From positions 473,622 to 537,621 of the forward strand of contig NZ_PQCF01000031.1 of assembly GCF_002964765.1 (NCBI RefSeq): a DNA stretch of 64,000 nucleotides, in the 5' to 3' direction. The notes below the pieces were generated by a model, which saw nothing but the letters and a program-made list of their open reading frames with translations, did no database searches and was not told the DNA's origin. This stretch comes from Pseudoalteromonas sp. T1lg88 (GTDB lineage Bacteria > Pseudomonadota > Gammaproteobacteria > Enterobacterales > Alteromonadaceae). Positions 7,601 to 17,145 of this stretch are shown here, in pieces. The first letter of the stretch is position 1; each line of letters begins with the position of its first letter. The position numbers and the translations under genes are program-made.

Positions 7601-10540
7601 TTAGAAGTTGTAAGTCACGTTTGCGAAGAAACGACGACCTAGGTTGTCATACTGTGAGTACAATGCAGAGTTACCCGTTGCACGTACGTAAGAAGGAGAA
7701 ACCTGAGGTGGTACCTTATCGAACAGGTTCGAAATACCCATGGTTACGTCTAGATTCTCGAACTGCATGCTACCTGAAAGTGCATGATAGAAGGTAGTAG
7801 GCGTATGCGCGATAAAGGTCACGTCTTCACCACGGTAGGTAGTTTCGTTGGTATCGTCATAGTATTCATAATCGTTTGTCTTATCGACATAACGAGTAGT
7901 CCAAGTAACGCTCCAATCATCATTAGAGTAAGTTAGTCGGCCGATACCTACGTGCTTAGGATCACCGATTTCACCGATGTACTGATCTTCTTCACTGTCA
8001 GCAAACAACTGGTACGTACGCTCAAGCTGGATTGTGTGCTCTAGGCTAAAGCGAAGTGAACCAAAGTCAAAGTTGTCCTGGTAGGTGAAGTTTAAGTCCA
8101 CACCACGTGTACCTTGGCTTGCTACGTTAGTATAGCCACCGAAAACAGTGTCGATACCGTAGTCACCATTCGTACCGTCGTTACGAGTAAACTGTGAACA
8201 CAGTGGATCGTTCGGGAAGTCCTGTGAACGATAACAACTACCAGTGATATCCGAACCACCTAGGTTCGCAACCTGGTTGCTGATATCAACATTATAATAG
8301 TCTGCTGAGAACGCATAGGTGTCTTCCGGGCTGGTCCAAACAAAACCAAAGCCTTCAGATACCGAAGTTTCAGCTTCTAGACGACCGGCACCACCACTTG
8401 TTACAAGCGTTGCACTGCTGGTAGAAGAACCATCATAATCCGCAGGAACACCATCCGCCAAACAGTTGTCAGCCACTTGTTGTGACACACTGCCGCTTTC
8501 TAAACGGTTACCCCAGTCGTAACAAGGGTCGATTGACATTTGTCCACCGAAGCTTGTTTGACCTGCAAGGTATAGCTCAAACAAAGCAGGTGAACGGAAT
8601 GATGTACCGCGTGAACCACGGACAGTGAAGCCGTCAACCACTTCCCACGTCAAGCCTAGTTTATAAGTAGTGTCGCTGCCGTAAGTTGACACATCGGTCC
8701 AACGACCCGATGCGGTTAAGTCCATGCGGTTAGCCCACGCCTGACCTTCTACGATTGGAACACGGACTTCACCGAATACCGCGCGCGTATTTTGATCACC
8801 CGCTGTACGGCTAGCACTTGATAGGCCCCAAGAGTTGCCATTAGCACTGTGTAAACCAGGAGAATCGTCTAGCTCATCCTTTTGGAAAGACATACCAAAC
8901 GCACTACCTACCGCACCGGCAGGAAGTTCGAATAGGTCGCCAGTAACATAAGCTTCAACAGTTTGTTGCTTATAAATGGTCTCGCCCTTTTCCGTACCAA
9001 ATAGGAAGTCACGCACTTCGGCAGAAGGGTTACCATAAATCTGCTGTGGATCTGCCCAAGGCACGTCTACGCAGGTTTTACCTGATACAGCCGTTACTTC
9101 ACCACTACAAGATGTGCCATTAGCTAAGTGGTCTTGTGCCATCAACATTGAGTCGCGGAAGATAACCTTGTTACCATAAGTACCTTTGTTGTAGCTGTTC
9201 TGGTAAGAAACATCCCATTCCCAATCACCAACAATACCTTCAAAGCCAATAACGCCACGGGTATAGTCTACTTCGGTGTCAGAGCCGTAGTGGTCAGTCA
9301 ATGCAACTGGCATTACGTAAGCAGCACCACCAAATCCATCAAAAAGCGGGGCTGGTTGTGGGCCGTAATCCCCAGTCCAGAATTGACGATAACCCTGTGT
9401 CGTTGTTTCACGTGAGCTATGTAGTAACTCGGTGTAACCACGTACATTTTCGGTAAAGTTAAAGTCACCCTGGAAGAATAGTGACCAAGTTTCCGTCTCT
9501 GGGATCATGCTTTCCTTGTCTAGGAAAGGGTGATCGCGATGCCAGTAACCGTCACTTTCTTTGTCATAGGCAACTGGGTACCAGCCGTCTGGAGTTGTGA
9601 AGTCATTTGGACCTTGGGCCCAATCGTTGAAGTTTTCATAGTTATTAGCAGCGAAGAAGCCATCATAGTCGTAGAATGCACGTACGCCAGAAGGTAGGTT
9701 TTCAGCACCGGCGTTATATAGCCACAAACCGTAAGGCGTGTCGTTACAATGATAGTCATTAGTACGCGGATCGATAGGATCGGCACGGTTACCATCCGCA
9801 TCATATAAGCGACGAGCAGAACAATCGAAGAAGTCACGATCACCACGCTTTAATTCTTGTTGGATGTTGTAGTCACCTACTAAACGAACAGAACCGTCTT
9901 GGAATTCTTCACCGATAGAGAAGTTAACACGCTGCGTTTCACCGCCTGACTCGAATGGCTGGCTGATGTCCACAGACACTGACTTATCATCGCCTTTTTT
10001 AGTGATGATGTTGATTACACCAGCTACCGCATCAGAACCGTATAGAGAAGATGCACCATCTTTAAGAACTTCTACACGCTCGATAGCAGAAATAGGAAGC
10101 GCGTTCATATCAAACGCAGAAACCTGACCACGTGTACCCGCTGGGCCGGCACGACGGCCGTTAAGTAGTACTAGGGTACGGTTTGCACCTAGACCACGCA
10201 TTGAAATGGTTTCTGCACCGGCACCACCCGAGGTTACATAACCTACGGTTAATGCTGACGTGATCTGACTTGAACCCGCTGCAATAGTACTTGTACGTAG
10301 TAGTTCACCCAGGGTATTGATACCCTGCTCGGTAGCACTTTCTACAGAAATGATATCGATAGGAGTATCACTTGCGAAACTGTCGGTACGGATACGAGAG
10401 CCGGTTACTTCGATACGCTCTGGAGCTGCTTCTTCAACTGCTGCTTCAGCTTCAGCTGCAACAGAAGAAAACGCTGTAACGCTTGAACCTAGAAGCAAAG
10501 AGTATTGAATCGCTCTGCCGATTTTAGATTTGTTAAACAT
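7601..10540 (-). CDS. TonB-dependent outer-membrane receptor
   Basis: 979 residues. The signal peptide runs to about residue 29 (SSVAAEA). A plug domain (about 40-180) contains IEVTGSRIRTDSF, SMRGLGANRTLVLLNGRRAG and IERVEVLKDGASSLYGSDAV, then a large beta-barrel region ends in the terminal Phe of FFANVTYNF, as in outer-membrane barrels. No N-terminal STN signalling domain is present. This long class in Alteromonadales often takes up peptides or carbohydrates. The convergent S9 peptidase favours peptides, but only as inference. AGGGA precedes the start codon, and the AT-rich leader is about 390 bases. Confidence 0.9.
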   Translation of the reverse strand: MFNKSKIGRAIQYSLLLGSSVTAFSSVAAEAEAAVEEAAPERIEVTGSRIRTDSFASDTPIDIISVESATEQGINTLGELLRTSTIAAGSSQITSALTVGYVTSGGAGAETISMRGLGANRTLVLLNGRRAGPAGTRGQVSAFDMNALPISAIERVEVLKDGASSLYGSDAVAGVINIITKKGDDKSVSVDISQPFESGGETQRVNFSIGEEFQDGSVRLVGDYNIQQELKRGDRDFFDCSARRLYDADGNRADPIDPRTNDYHCNDTPYGLWLYNAGAENLPSGVRAFYDYDGFFAANNYENFNDWAQGPNDFTTPDGWYPVAYDKESDGYWHRDHPFLDKESMIPETETWSLFFQGDFNFTENVRGYTELLHSSRETTTQGYRQFWTGDYGPQPAPLFDGFGGAAYVMPVALTDHYGSDTEVDYTRGVIGFEGIVGDWEWDVSYQNSYNKGTYGNKVIFRDSMLMAQDHLANGTSCSGEVTAVSGKTCVDVPWADPQQIYGNPSAEVRDFLFGTEKGETIYKQQTVEAYVTGDLFELPAGAVGSAFGMSFQKDELDDSPGLHSANGNSWGLSSASRTAGDQNTRAVFGEVRVPIVEGQAWANRMDLTASGRWTDVSTYGSDTTYKLGLTWEVVDGFTVRGSRGTSFRSPALFELYLAGQTSFGGQMSIDPCYDWGNRLESGSVSQQVADNCLADGVPADYDGSSTSSATLVTSGGAGRLEAETSVSEGFGFVWTSPEDTYAFSADYYNVDISNQVANLGGSDITGSCYRSQDFPNDPLCSQFTRNDGTNGDYGIDTVFGGYTNVASQGTRGVDLNFTYQDNFDFGSLRFSLEHTIQLERTYQLFADSEEDQYIGEIGDPKHVGIGRLTYSNDDWSVTWTTRYVDKTNDYEYYDDTNETTYRGEDVTFIAHTPTTFYHALSGSMQFENLDVTMGISNLFDKVPPQVSPSYVRATGNSALYSQYDNLGRRFFANVTYNF

Positions 10541-10934
10541 TTTTATTCCCTAACATTATTATTATGAACTGCCCAAAGTACCTTAAAAATTGAGCTGAAT
10601 AGCTTTGTTGAGATTGGGCCCTGTTTTGTTTTACCTACTCTACTAACTTTTTACAACAAAAATAGACAAAAAAATACACACTTTCTCATTAGGGTGAAGT
10701 ATTTAATTTACCTTAAAGAAACAATCAAGCTTATACCGCCTTAAACCGTACAAAATAATACAATTTAACACCCTTTAATTCATTTTTTCCCTTGACAAAA
10801 AAGAGTGGAAATGAAAATAGAAAACAGTTTGGTTTGAAAATAGCAACAACGTAAATTTAAATAAAGCAATTTAAATTCATATAGTTATAATTTATTTCCT
10901 TTGCTAAATGTCCTAACAAGGTTTTATTTGGCTA
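10541..10934. other. AT-rich gap upstream of the TonB receptor
   Basis: Nearly 400 bases with no credible gene on either strand. The half nearest 10540 must hold the receptor promoter on the minus strand. A TTGATT near 10723-10728 (minus strand) is a weak candidate for a -35 element, but no convincing promoter pair or operator was found. Confidence 0.4.
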
Positions 10935-11486
10935 CTACTTTTTTTCCATTACCCCAACGAATAAACGATGCCATAAGTTTGCTTTCAAAGGCTTTCCTTG
11001 TGAACAAATTGCTATTTCTTCAGGTGTGTTAGCAGCTGCATGGTAATGGGACATAAATCTCATCCCCAAATATTCAGCACTTAACTTAAATGGCGCGGCA
11101 AATGCGTCTAGGCCTAGTTCTACATTACTGGTAGACAGCAACGACATTTGCTTTTTACGCAATAGTCTCAATTGCGGACGCAACTCATGTTCAGTCATAT
11201 ATTCGGTGAGGCGATCAAAGAAGTTCTTTAGCTGAGGTGTGGTGTTATACCAGTACATTGGTGAGGCAAAAACCCAATGCTCAAACGTTAGTAATTTAGC
11301 CATTAGTGCTTGGAAATCATCCTCGCCATCATTGTTATACTTATTTATTTCATAGCAATAAGGTTTTATTCTAAAATCGTCTAAAAACAAGATGTAGGTA
11401 TTTAATCGCCGCGCCAGCGTTTGTGCCGCTTTATAAGTGTTACCGTGGCGTCTGGCACTGCTGAAAATAATAATGTGTTGAGTCAT
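10935..11486 (-). CDS. NAD(P)H-dependent flavin/FMN oxidoreductase, flavodoxin fold
   Basis: 183 residues. The N-terminal FMN phosphate-binding loop reads IFSSARRHGNTYKAA after a first beta strand, and the middle motif FASPMYWYNTTPQLKNFFDR is characteristic of NADPH-dependent FMN reductase/Kef-ancillary-type flavoproteins. It probably reduces flavin or quinones in the cytoplasm. It is divergent from soxR, with a SoxR-type operator inside a 19-base promoter spacer in front of it (11517-11547), so induction by redox-cycling compounds is likely. Confidence 0.8.
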   Translation of the reverse strand: MTQHIIIFSSARRHGNTYKAAQTLARRLNTYILFLDDFRIKPYCYEINKYNNDGEDDFQALMAKLLTFEHWVFASPMYWYNTTPQLKNFFDRLTEYMTEHELRPQLRLLRKKQMSLLSTSNVELGLDAFAAPFKLSAEYLGMRFMSHYHAAANTPEEIAICSQGKPLKANLWHRLFVGVMEKK

Positions 11487-11516
11487 AACTAATTGCCTTA
11501 TTTGAAGTTTAGCAAT

Positions 11517-11547
11517 AGGTTAAAAGCTCAACTTAAGTTTAGGTCAA
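11517..11547 (-). promoter_or_regulatory. SoxR-type promoter/operator of the flavin reductase gene
   Basis: On the minus strand a -35 TTGACC (11542-11547) and a -10 TAACCT (11517-11522) are separated by 19 bases, the over-long spacer typical of MerR-family activated promoters. The spacer contains CTAAACTTAAGTTGAG, a 16-base near-perfect palindrome (11527-11542, one mismatched pair) resembling the SoxR site upstream of E. coli soxS. soxR itself starts 11 bases beyond it. Confidence 0.75.
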
Positions 11548-11552
11548 GAAAC

Positions 11553-12017
11553 ATGACACTAGAAGCGAACTTGTCCGTGGGACTGGTGGCCAACCGCGCC
11601 GGCGTGAGCATTTCAGCATTACACTTTTACGAAAAAAAAGGGCTTATTCGCAGCTGGCGCAACCAGGGTAACCAGCGCCGCTATAAACGTGATGTGCTCA
11701 GGCGCATTGCGGTGATCAAAGCTGCGCAGAAAATGGGCATCACCCTTGAAGAAATAAAAGAAACACTCAGTACCCTACCGGACAAGCGCACCCCAACAAA
11801 AGCCGACTGGCAACAGTTGGCGCAGCATTGGCAGCGGCAATTGGATGAGAAAATTGCCTATATGCAAAGGCTTAGAGACAGGGTCGACGGCTGCATTGGG
11901 TGCGGCTGCCTGTCCATGGTAAATTGTCCCATTTACAATTCCGACGACTACCTGGGCGAGCAAGACAGTGGCGCCGTGTTACTCGAACATCCAGAACTAG
12001 AACGAAGTGGAGATTAG
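11553..12017 (+). CDS. soxR: SoxR redox-sensing MerR-family activator
   Basis: 154 residues. An N-terminal MerR helix-turn-helix (VGLVANRAGVSISALHFYEK, about 7-30) and dimerisation helix are followed by CIGCGCLSMVNC, whose cysteines 114, 117, 119 and 125 match the CX2CXCX5C [2Fe-2S] ligands of SoxR. Oxidation of the cluster by redox-cycling agents turns SoxR into an activator. The start is 11553: the in-frame codons from 11493 would overlap the operator and promoter. The target is probably the divergent flavin reductase, rather than soxS as in enterics. The Nramp-like gene follows 87 bases downstream. Confidence 0.92.
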   Translation: MTLEANLSVGLVANRAGVSISALHFYEKKGLIRSWRNQGNQRRYKRDVLRRIAVIKAAQKMGITLEEIKETLSTLPDKRTPTKADWQQLAQHWQRQLDEKIAYMQRLRDRVDGCIGCGCLSMVNCPIYNSDDYLGEQDSGAVLLEHPELERSGD

Positions 12018-12104
12018 ACCCGCTTTTCTATATCTTATTAACTGCGAAAAACAATAATAAATAGCGCCCAGCTAAATTGGCGCAAAAATGACAGGGTTAA
12101 CAAT

Positions 12105-13304
12105 ATGAAGAAGTTCGGTCCCGGCCTGCTCGTTGCCGCCGCTTTTATCGGTCCAGGCACCATTACCACCGCATCGGTAGCCGGTGCCAATTTCGGATTT
12201 ACCCTGCTATGGGCGCTGTTATTTTCGGTCGTTGCCACCATTTTATTGCAGACTATGGCCGCCCGCCTAGCCCTGGTAAGCGGGCAAGGTCTAGCACCGG
12301 CCCTGCGCGCCAATATTAATCAACCCTTATTAAAGTATCTGGCGATCTTTTTAGTGATCAGCGCCATAGGTATCGGCAGCGCCGCTTACGAGGCAGGTAA
12401 CCTCAGCGGCGCCAGTCTCGGCTTACAAGGTCTGTTCGGCCAGCACACCGGAAGCATCTGGACACCCGTCATAGCCCTGGTCAGCGCCCTGCTTCTTTAT
12501 AGCGGCAAATACAAGCTGATTGAGCGCACCTTGGTACTTCTGGTTGGTGTTATGAGTGTGGTGTTTGTCGCTACCATGGTGCTTGCCCAACCATCCCTTA
12601 GCGATCTCTTTGCCGGTTTTAAGCCCAGCCTGCCAACTGACTCATTAACCACAGTGCTGGCGCTGATAGGCACCACCATAGTGCCTTATAACTTGTTTTT
12701 ACACTCGGGAGTCATTGCCAGGGAAGATACCCGGCAGCAGGAGGTAGACCAGGCCATTCGTGTTCATAATTGGGATACCGGACTGTCGGTTGGTCTTGGC
12801 GGCCTGATCACCCTGGCCATAGTCGCCACCGCCAGTGTTGCCTTCTTTGGCCAACAAACGGGTACTCTCAATGCCGCCACCATGGCTAAACAGCTTGAGC
12901 CCCTGCTCGGCACCTATGCTCAGTACTTCTTTGCCATCGGCTTGTTTGCCGCCGGCCTCACCAGTGCCATTACCGCTCCATTAGCCGGTGCCTATGCCGT
13001 TTGTGGCATGCTCGGCGGTAAAGACAAGGTAGAAGACACCCGCTTTAAACTGGTGGCCATTGCCATCTTGGTATTTGGCGCTGTGGTAGCGAGCCTCGGA
13101 CTCGACCCCGTCGCCGTGATCATCTTTGCCCAGGCCAGCAATGCCTTGCTGCTGCCCATAGTTTGTATCTATTTATTGTGGCTTCTCAATAACAAAGCCG
13201 TTATGGGTCAGTATAAAAATGGCTGGCTCGTGAACCTCTTGAGCCTGCCTGTCATTATTACCGTGGTAGGCTTAAGTGCTTATAAGCTAGTTTCACTGCT
13301 CTAA
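12105..13304 (+). CDS. Nramp-related membrane transporter with altered metal-site motifs
   Basis: 399 residues with about 11 hydrophobic helices and the Nramp opening GPGLLVAAAFIGPGT. In canonical Nramp proteins helix 1 carries DPGN and helix 6 carries MPHN, which hold the Mn/Fe ion. Here the equivalents are GPGT (near residue 15) and VPYN (in IVPYNLFLHSG). The fold assignment is good, but the substrate is probably not handled as in MntH, and Mn specificity should not be assumed. It lies downstream of soxR with no terminator seen between, so co-transcription is possible. Confidence 0.75.
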   Translation: MKKFGPGLLVAAAFIGPGTITTASVAGANFGFTLLWALLFSVVATILLQTMAARLALVSGQGLAPALRANINQPLLKYLAIFLVISAIGIGSAAYEAGNLSGASLGLQGLFGQHTGSIWTPVIALVSALLLYSGKYKLIERTLVLLVGVMSVVFVATMVLAQPSLSDLFAGFKPSLPTDSLTTVLALIGTTIVPYNLFLHSGVIAREDTRQQEVDQAIRVHNWDTGLSVGLGGLITLAIVATASVAFFGQQTGTLNAATMAKQLEPLLGTYAQYFFAIGLFAAGLTSAITAPLAGAYAVCGMLGGKDKVEDTRFKLVAIAILVFGAVVASLGLDPVAVIIFAQASNALLLPIVCIYLLWLLNNKAVMGQYKNGWLVNLLSLPVIITVVGLSAYKLVSLL

Positions 13305-13441
13305 TGCCTGAAGCTCCTTTATTGTCCGCAAAGGGCCTAGGGTGTACATACTAATTTGCTGTATTCATTGCTTCTTTCTTGATCCATCAGCAAATTTCGC
13401 TCACTCTTAGTGCAACAAAACATTCACAATTAGAGATACCG

Positions 13442-13957
13442 ATGAAATACCTGATCAGCACCCTCTTGCTCCTTTGTACCCATCTAGCAAATGCCAACGG
13501 CAAACTTGCCAGCGAGCTGCAAGTGTTTGAGCCCTACCTCGGCACCTGGGAGTCCACCTTCAGCATGGGCCCCGAGCAACCGAGTGTCACCGACGTTGGC
13601 AAGTGGGAACGAGCACTTAACGGCAAAGCTATACGCACTGTGCACAGTATTAATGACGGTGCCTATGGCGGCGAGTCCCTGATTTTTTGGGATAAAAGTA
13701 AAGAATCCCTAGTGTTCTACTACTTCACCACCGCCGACTTTTATACCCAGGGTACATTGGAAGTCACTAAGGATGGCTCCTTCGTTGCCTATGAAGATGT
13801 TACCGGCAGCAGCGAGGGGATCACCCAGGTGAAGTCCACCAGCTCTTATGTGGGCGGCCAGTTTGTGGTTACTACTCAATATCTAAAAAATGGTGAATGG
13901 ACCCCAGAACAAAAGCGTCACTACAGCCGCTCACAAAAAGAAGTGGTGTTTAAATAG
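13442..13957 (+). CDS. Exported DUF1579-like protein
   Basis: About 171 residues with a signal peptide (MKYLISTLLLL to ANA). The mature part begins LQVFEPYLGTWEST and contains KWERALNGKAIRTVHSIND, a pattern of the DUF1579/lipocalin-like group of unknown function. The start at 13442 begins the signal peptide and follows GAGA; the ATG at 13379 is upstream of it without a ribosome site. A repeat element begins directly after the stop codon. Confidence 0.6.
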   Translation: MKYLISTLLLLCTHLANANGKLASELQVFEPYLGTWESTFSMGPEQPSVTDVGKWERALNGKAIRTVHSINDGAYGGESLIFWDKSKESLVFYYFTTADFYTQGTLEVTKDGSFVAYEDVTGSSEGITQVKSTSSYVGGQFVVTTQYLKNGEWTPEQKRHYSRSQKEVVFK

Positions 13958-13958
13958 C

Positions 13959-14177
13959 CTGTAGGTCGGTGCTTCGCGCCGACAAAAAGAGAAAAGTATG
14001 CATCGTTGTCGGGGCTATCGGCAATTGCTCTTGCATTGTTGCCTACACGAGAATAGCTGCGATTATCCGTGGGCGAGGCTTTAGCTTGGCTAATGTGCTC
14101 TATTGTCGGGGTTTTCGACAATGTGCTCCTGCATTGTTCTACTACCGCCATCCATGGCGGTAAACTCCGACCTACAG
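13959..14177. repeat. Composite inverted-repeat element (GTAGGTCGG family, copy A)
   Basis: Bounded by a perfect 11-base inverted repeat, CTGTAGGTCGG (13959-13969) and CCGACCTACAG (14167-14177). Inside are a hairpin GTCGGTGC-TTC-GCGCCGAC (13965-13983), two diverged direct repeats of TTGTCGGGG...TGCATTGTT type (about 14005-14042 and 14103-14139) and a CCGCCATCCATGGCGG hairpin at 14147-14162. No gene is encoded. A shorter copy is at 62246-62317 and a single end at 18256-18266. Confidence 0.75.
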
Positions 14178-14256
14178 TATAAATTTCAAACTAAGTCATA
14201 AAACCGTCATATTTATAGCGCATAATTGTCCACAAATCGGCAATAATAGACAGGAT

Positions 14257-14733
14257 ATGACCCAGTTTCGCTCCGCGTTGGCAGTATTTTCACTGCGTAA
14301 CGACAATGCTTTAGCAGACTTTGATAGTTTAACGCAGCAGCCCGTGCTTTTAGGTGCGCCGGGGCAGCCGCCGCAACTGCTTTGCCGTCTGCCCAGCAAC
14401 ACCCAGCCTGGGGACTGCTTACATGCCAGCGTGAGTTTTGCCGAACAGCGCCATGCCTTGTTGCAGGCGCGCCATAGCGTCCATGAGCGCGATCTTCTAA
14501 GCACCATGGTGGTGCTGACCCTAAGCCCAGGCGCTGAGTCGATGCAACAGCAAGTTCAGGGACAAGGCCTGTTACAGCTGAGCCTTCACGGTCGCCACGA
14601 GATCATCAAAGAAAGCGCTCAGTTCAGCGTTCATTTGCACCCGCAAAGCCTGTACCAAAGCCTAAATCCAGATCTGCAAAGTCAATCAAAAGCCCGCCGT
14701 TTAGTTAACTACTGCCAACGTATTTGGGCTTAA
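14257..14733 (+). CDS. Hypothetical cytoplasmic protein
   Basis: 158 residues, no signal peptide or membrane segment, Gln/Leu-rich, with a C terminus SKARRLVNYCQRIWA. I do not recognise a family. An AGGAT precedes the ATG by a few bases, and the reading frame spans the whole interval between the repeat element and anmK, whose stop codon it overlaps by four bases tail to tail. Coding potential is supported by length, ribosome site and compact packing only. Confidence 0.55.
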   Translation: MTQFRSALAVFSLRNDNALADFDSLTQQPVLLGAPGQPPQLLCRLPSNTQPGDCLHASVSFAEQRHALLQARHSVHERDLLSTMVVLTLSPGAESMQQQVQGQGLLQLSLHGRHEIIKESAQFSVHLHPQSLYQSLNPDLQSQSKARRLVNYCQRIWA

Positions 14734-15932
14734 TCAGGAAAGCTGACTTTGCCCATGGTAACGCCCGGCATGCCCGGGTGACCAGCCTCACTGCTTGTGC
14801 TACCGGCCAAGGTGTCATTGGCCAGCAGGGCAAACAATACGGCTTCCTTAGCATCCGGATTGATGCCCAGTTGCTGCAATGAATGCAGCTCTATACCTGC
14901 ACTGCAATGCGCCCTAATGCGAGCCATCAGCAAGGGGTTATGAATACCACCACCACTGGCATAAACCTTAATGTCACCGAGTTTTTCCGCCAAGCCATTC
15001 AGCTGTCTGGCAATTTCCAGCGCCGCAAACTCGCACAAGGTTGCCAGCACATCGTAATGGCCCAACTCCTGAGTTTGACTCTGCGTTTGGCATTGTGCCA
15101 AATAGGTGAGGTTAAACACTTCCGGTCCCGTGGTCTTGGGCATCGCCTTGGCAAGAAAGGGGTGGGCCGTGAGAGCTTGCAGCAATGCCGGTGCAACCTT
15201 GCCCTGCTTTGCCAAAGCACTCTCTTTATCATATTCAAGGGGAGCAAAGTAGCGCTGCACATAGGCATCTAGCATGGTATTGCCTGGGCCAATATCGGCG
15301 CATAAAGTCTGCTCTAACGGCGCATCTTTCGCCAGCACAGTCAGATTGGCAATACCGCCCATATTCAACAGCACCCTATGCTCATCACCGCTGGCGAAAT
15401 ACCAGTAATCACCATAGGCGGCCAAGGGCGCCCCTTCACCTCCTGCGGCTATGTGTTTTTGGCGAAAATCACTCAGGGTAATAATTCCAGTTTCTCGCGC
15501 CAGGTGACAGCCATCGCCAAGTTGCAAAGTGGCATTGCCATAATCGCTAAGCCCATGCTGACTTTGCGGGCAATGATAAACGGTTTGCCCATGACTGGCG
15601 ATGATATCAACACTCTGTGGGTCTATATGCCAACTTGCCAGACACGCATTGACCAATTGCCCGTGCAACTGCCCTATCCAGGGATTGAGCAAGGTGAGGT
15701 GCTGCAGGTCTATATCGCGCCTGGCAAAAATCTGGCGCACCCGCTGCTGATAGCTTTCGGGGTAGGGGCAAGTGGTAAATTGCAGCACGTCCACCTGAGT
15801 ATTCGAGCCGGCGCCGCGAATACGACACAGAGCCACATCAAGGCCATCCATGGACGTGCCACTCATTAATCCGATAATAAGTCGCTCCGACTTGGCGGCG
15901 ATATCATAAAGGCGTTCAATATGAGCATGCAT
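14730..15932 (-). CDS. anmK: Anhydro-N-acetylmuramic acid kinase
   Basis: 400 residues, slightly longer than the usual 370. The family signature GLMSGTSMDGLDVAL is at about residues 21-35, followed by the ASHGQTVYH, RQKHIAAGGEGAPLAAYGD, LNMGGIANLT and DIGPGNTMLDAY blocks of the ASKHA-fold AnmK family. The enzyme opens and phosphorylates 1,6-anhydroMurNAc to MurNAc-6-phosphate in cell-wall recycling. The gene is convergent with the hypothetical gene at 14257. Confidence 0.95.
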   Translation of the reverse strand: MHAHIERLYDIAAKSERLIIGLMSGTSMDGLDVALCRIRGAGSNTQVDVLQFTTCPYPESYQQRVRQIFARRDIDLQHLTLLNPWIGQLHGQLVNACLASWHIDPQSVDIIASHGQTVYHCPQSQHGLSDYGNATLQLGDGCHLARETGIITLSDFRQKHIAAGGEGAPLAAYGDYWYFASGDEHRVLLNMGGIANLTVLAKDAPLEQTLCADIGPGNTMLDAYVQRYFAPLEYDKESALAKQGKVAPALLQALTAHPFLAKAMPKTTGPEVFNLTYLAQCQTQSQTQELGHYDVLATLCEFAALEIARQLNGLAEKLGDIKVYASGGGIHNPLLMARIRAHCSAGIELHSLQQLGINPDAKEAVLFALLANDTLAGSTSSEAGHPGMPGVTMGKVSFPD

Positions 15933-16224
15933 AGGGGGGAACCTAAAATTTAATTACCGCCAATCTAAGCGAATGACCGGCAGAACTCAAATCCCGTCCG
16001 CATCTTATTCTCGTAGAGATGGAGATTTGTGCGCATTTTTGCCCTATTCAATACGCAACAACGCCTTAAGGCAAAAATTCTAGATCATGTTTTTGCAACT
16101 TGGCCATTATATATGCTGCGCCATCTCCCTGTTATCAGGAGGCGGGTAAATTTCTGCGCGCCTCTTTTTAGCGCCCACGGTATTGCGTATTATTGCGTTT
16201 TCGCCAGGTAGTAAATGGGGTGCT

Positions 16225-17145
16225 ATGAATATCCAACAGGTAATTGACGACATTAGCGCGGACGTTCGGGCCCGTTTGCCTGAGATGGCAGGCGAGGTAG
16301 CCAGTTATATTCCGGCGCTCGCCGAGGTAAAAGGTGAGCAGTTTGCCATGGCGGTGCATACAGTTGATGGACAGAGCTATTTCAGCGGCGACAGCGAACA
16401 GTGCTTTAGCATTCAGTCAGTTTCCAAGGTTTTGACCCTCACCCTGGCGCTGCAGCGCTATGGCGATACCCTGTGGCAACGGGTAGGCAAGGAGCCCTCG
16501 GGCACGGCCTTTAACTCCCTGACCCAGCTCGAATTTGAGCAGGGTATTCCCCGCAATCCCTTTATCAACGCCGGCGCTATAGTCACCTGCGATGCGCTTT
16601 ATTCGCGTCTCAGTGCGCCCACCCATCATATGCTGGCAACCGTGCGTCAGCTCAGCGGCAACCCGCGTATCAATATCAATCAGCGGGTATCGCGATCCGA
16701 GTATCAGCACCGTCACCGCAACGCGGCCATGGCCTATTTAATGGCGTCCTTTAATAACTTTGAAAACGAAGTGGAAGAAGTGTTGAAGGTGTATTTCGGC
16801 TTTTGTGCCATCGAGATGAATTGTGCCGAATTGGCGCGCACCTTTTCCTATCTGGCAAACAGGGGGGTTGATGTAGCCTCAAAGCGGCGCATTCTTGCCG
16901 CCAAGCAAAACTCCCAGCTCAATTCCCTGCTCTTTACCAGTGGTTTGTATGATGCTGCAGGGGATTTTGCCTACCGGGTCGGTATGCCGGGTAAATCCGG
17001 GGTGGGCGGCGCCATTATTGCCGTGGTGCCGGGGAAGTTTACGGTCGCGGTCTGGTCGCCTAAGCTCAATGAATACGGCAACTCCAGCGCCGGTATTTAT
17101 GCGCTGGAGCAGTTTGCCGACAGGCTTAAACTACAGCTCTTCTAG
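16225..17145 (+). CDS. glsA: Glutaminase (serine-dependent, GlsA family)
   Basis: 306 residues, the usual size. Ser65 and Lys68 form the SxxK catalytic pair in FSIQSVSKVL; other family blocks include NPFINAGAIV, RNAAMAYLMASF and KSGVGGAIIAVVPGKF. It hydrolyses glutamine to glutamate and ammonia. The start is 16225 (MNIQQVIDD) with GGGG nearby; the ATG at 16183 gives an N terminus not seen in the family. Its 3' end overlaps by 15 bases the convergent RimK-like gene. Confidence 0.95.
   Translation: MNIQQVIDDISADVRARLPEMAGEVASYIPALAEVKGEQFAMAVHTVDGQSYFSGDSEQCFSIQSVSKVLTLTLALQRYGDTLWQRVGKEPSGTAFNSLTQLEFEQGIPRNPFINAGAIVTCDALYSRLSAPTHHMLATVRQLSGNPRININQRVSRSEYQHRHRNAAMAYLMASFNNFENEVEEVLKVYFGFCAIEMNCAELARTFSYLANRGVDVASKRRILAAKQNSQLNSLLFTSGLYDAAGDFAYRVGMPGKSGVGGAIIAVVPGKFTVAVWSPKLNEYGNSSAGIYALEQFADRLKLQLF

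Noticed and set aside
11493..11552. Upstream in-frame start giving SoxR 20 extra residues
   Set aside because: These codons are the SoxR operator and the promoter of the divergent gene, and the shorter form matches known SoxR proteins.
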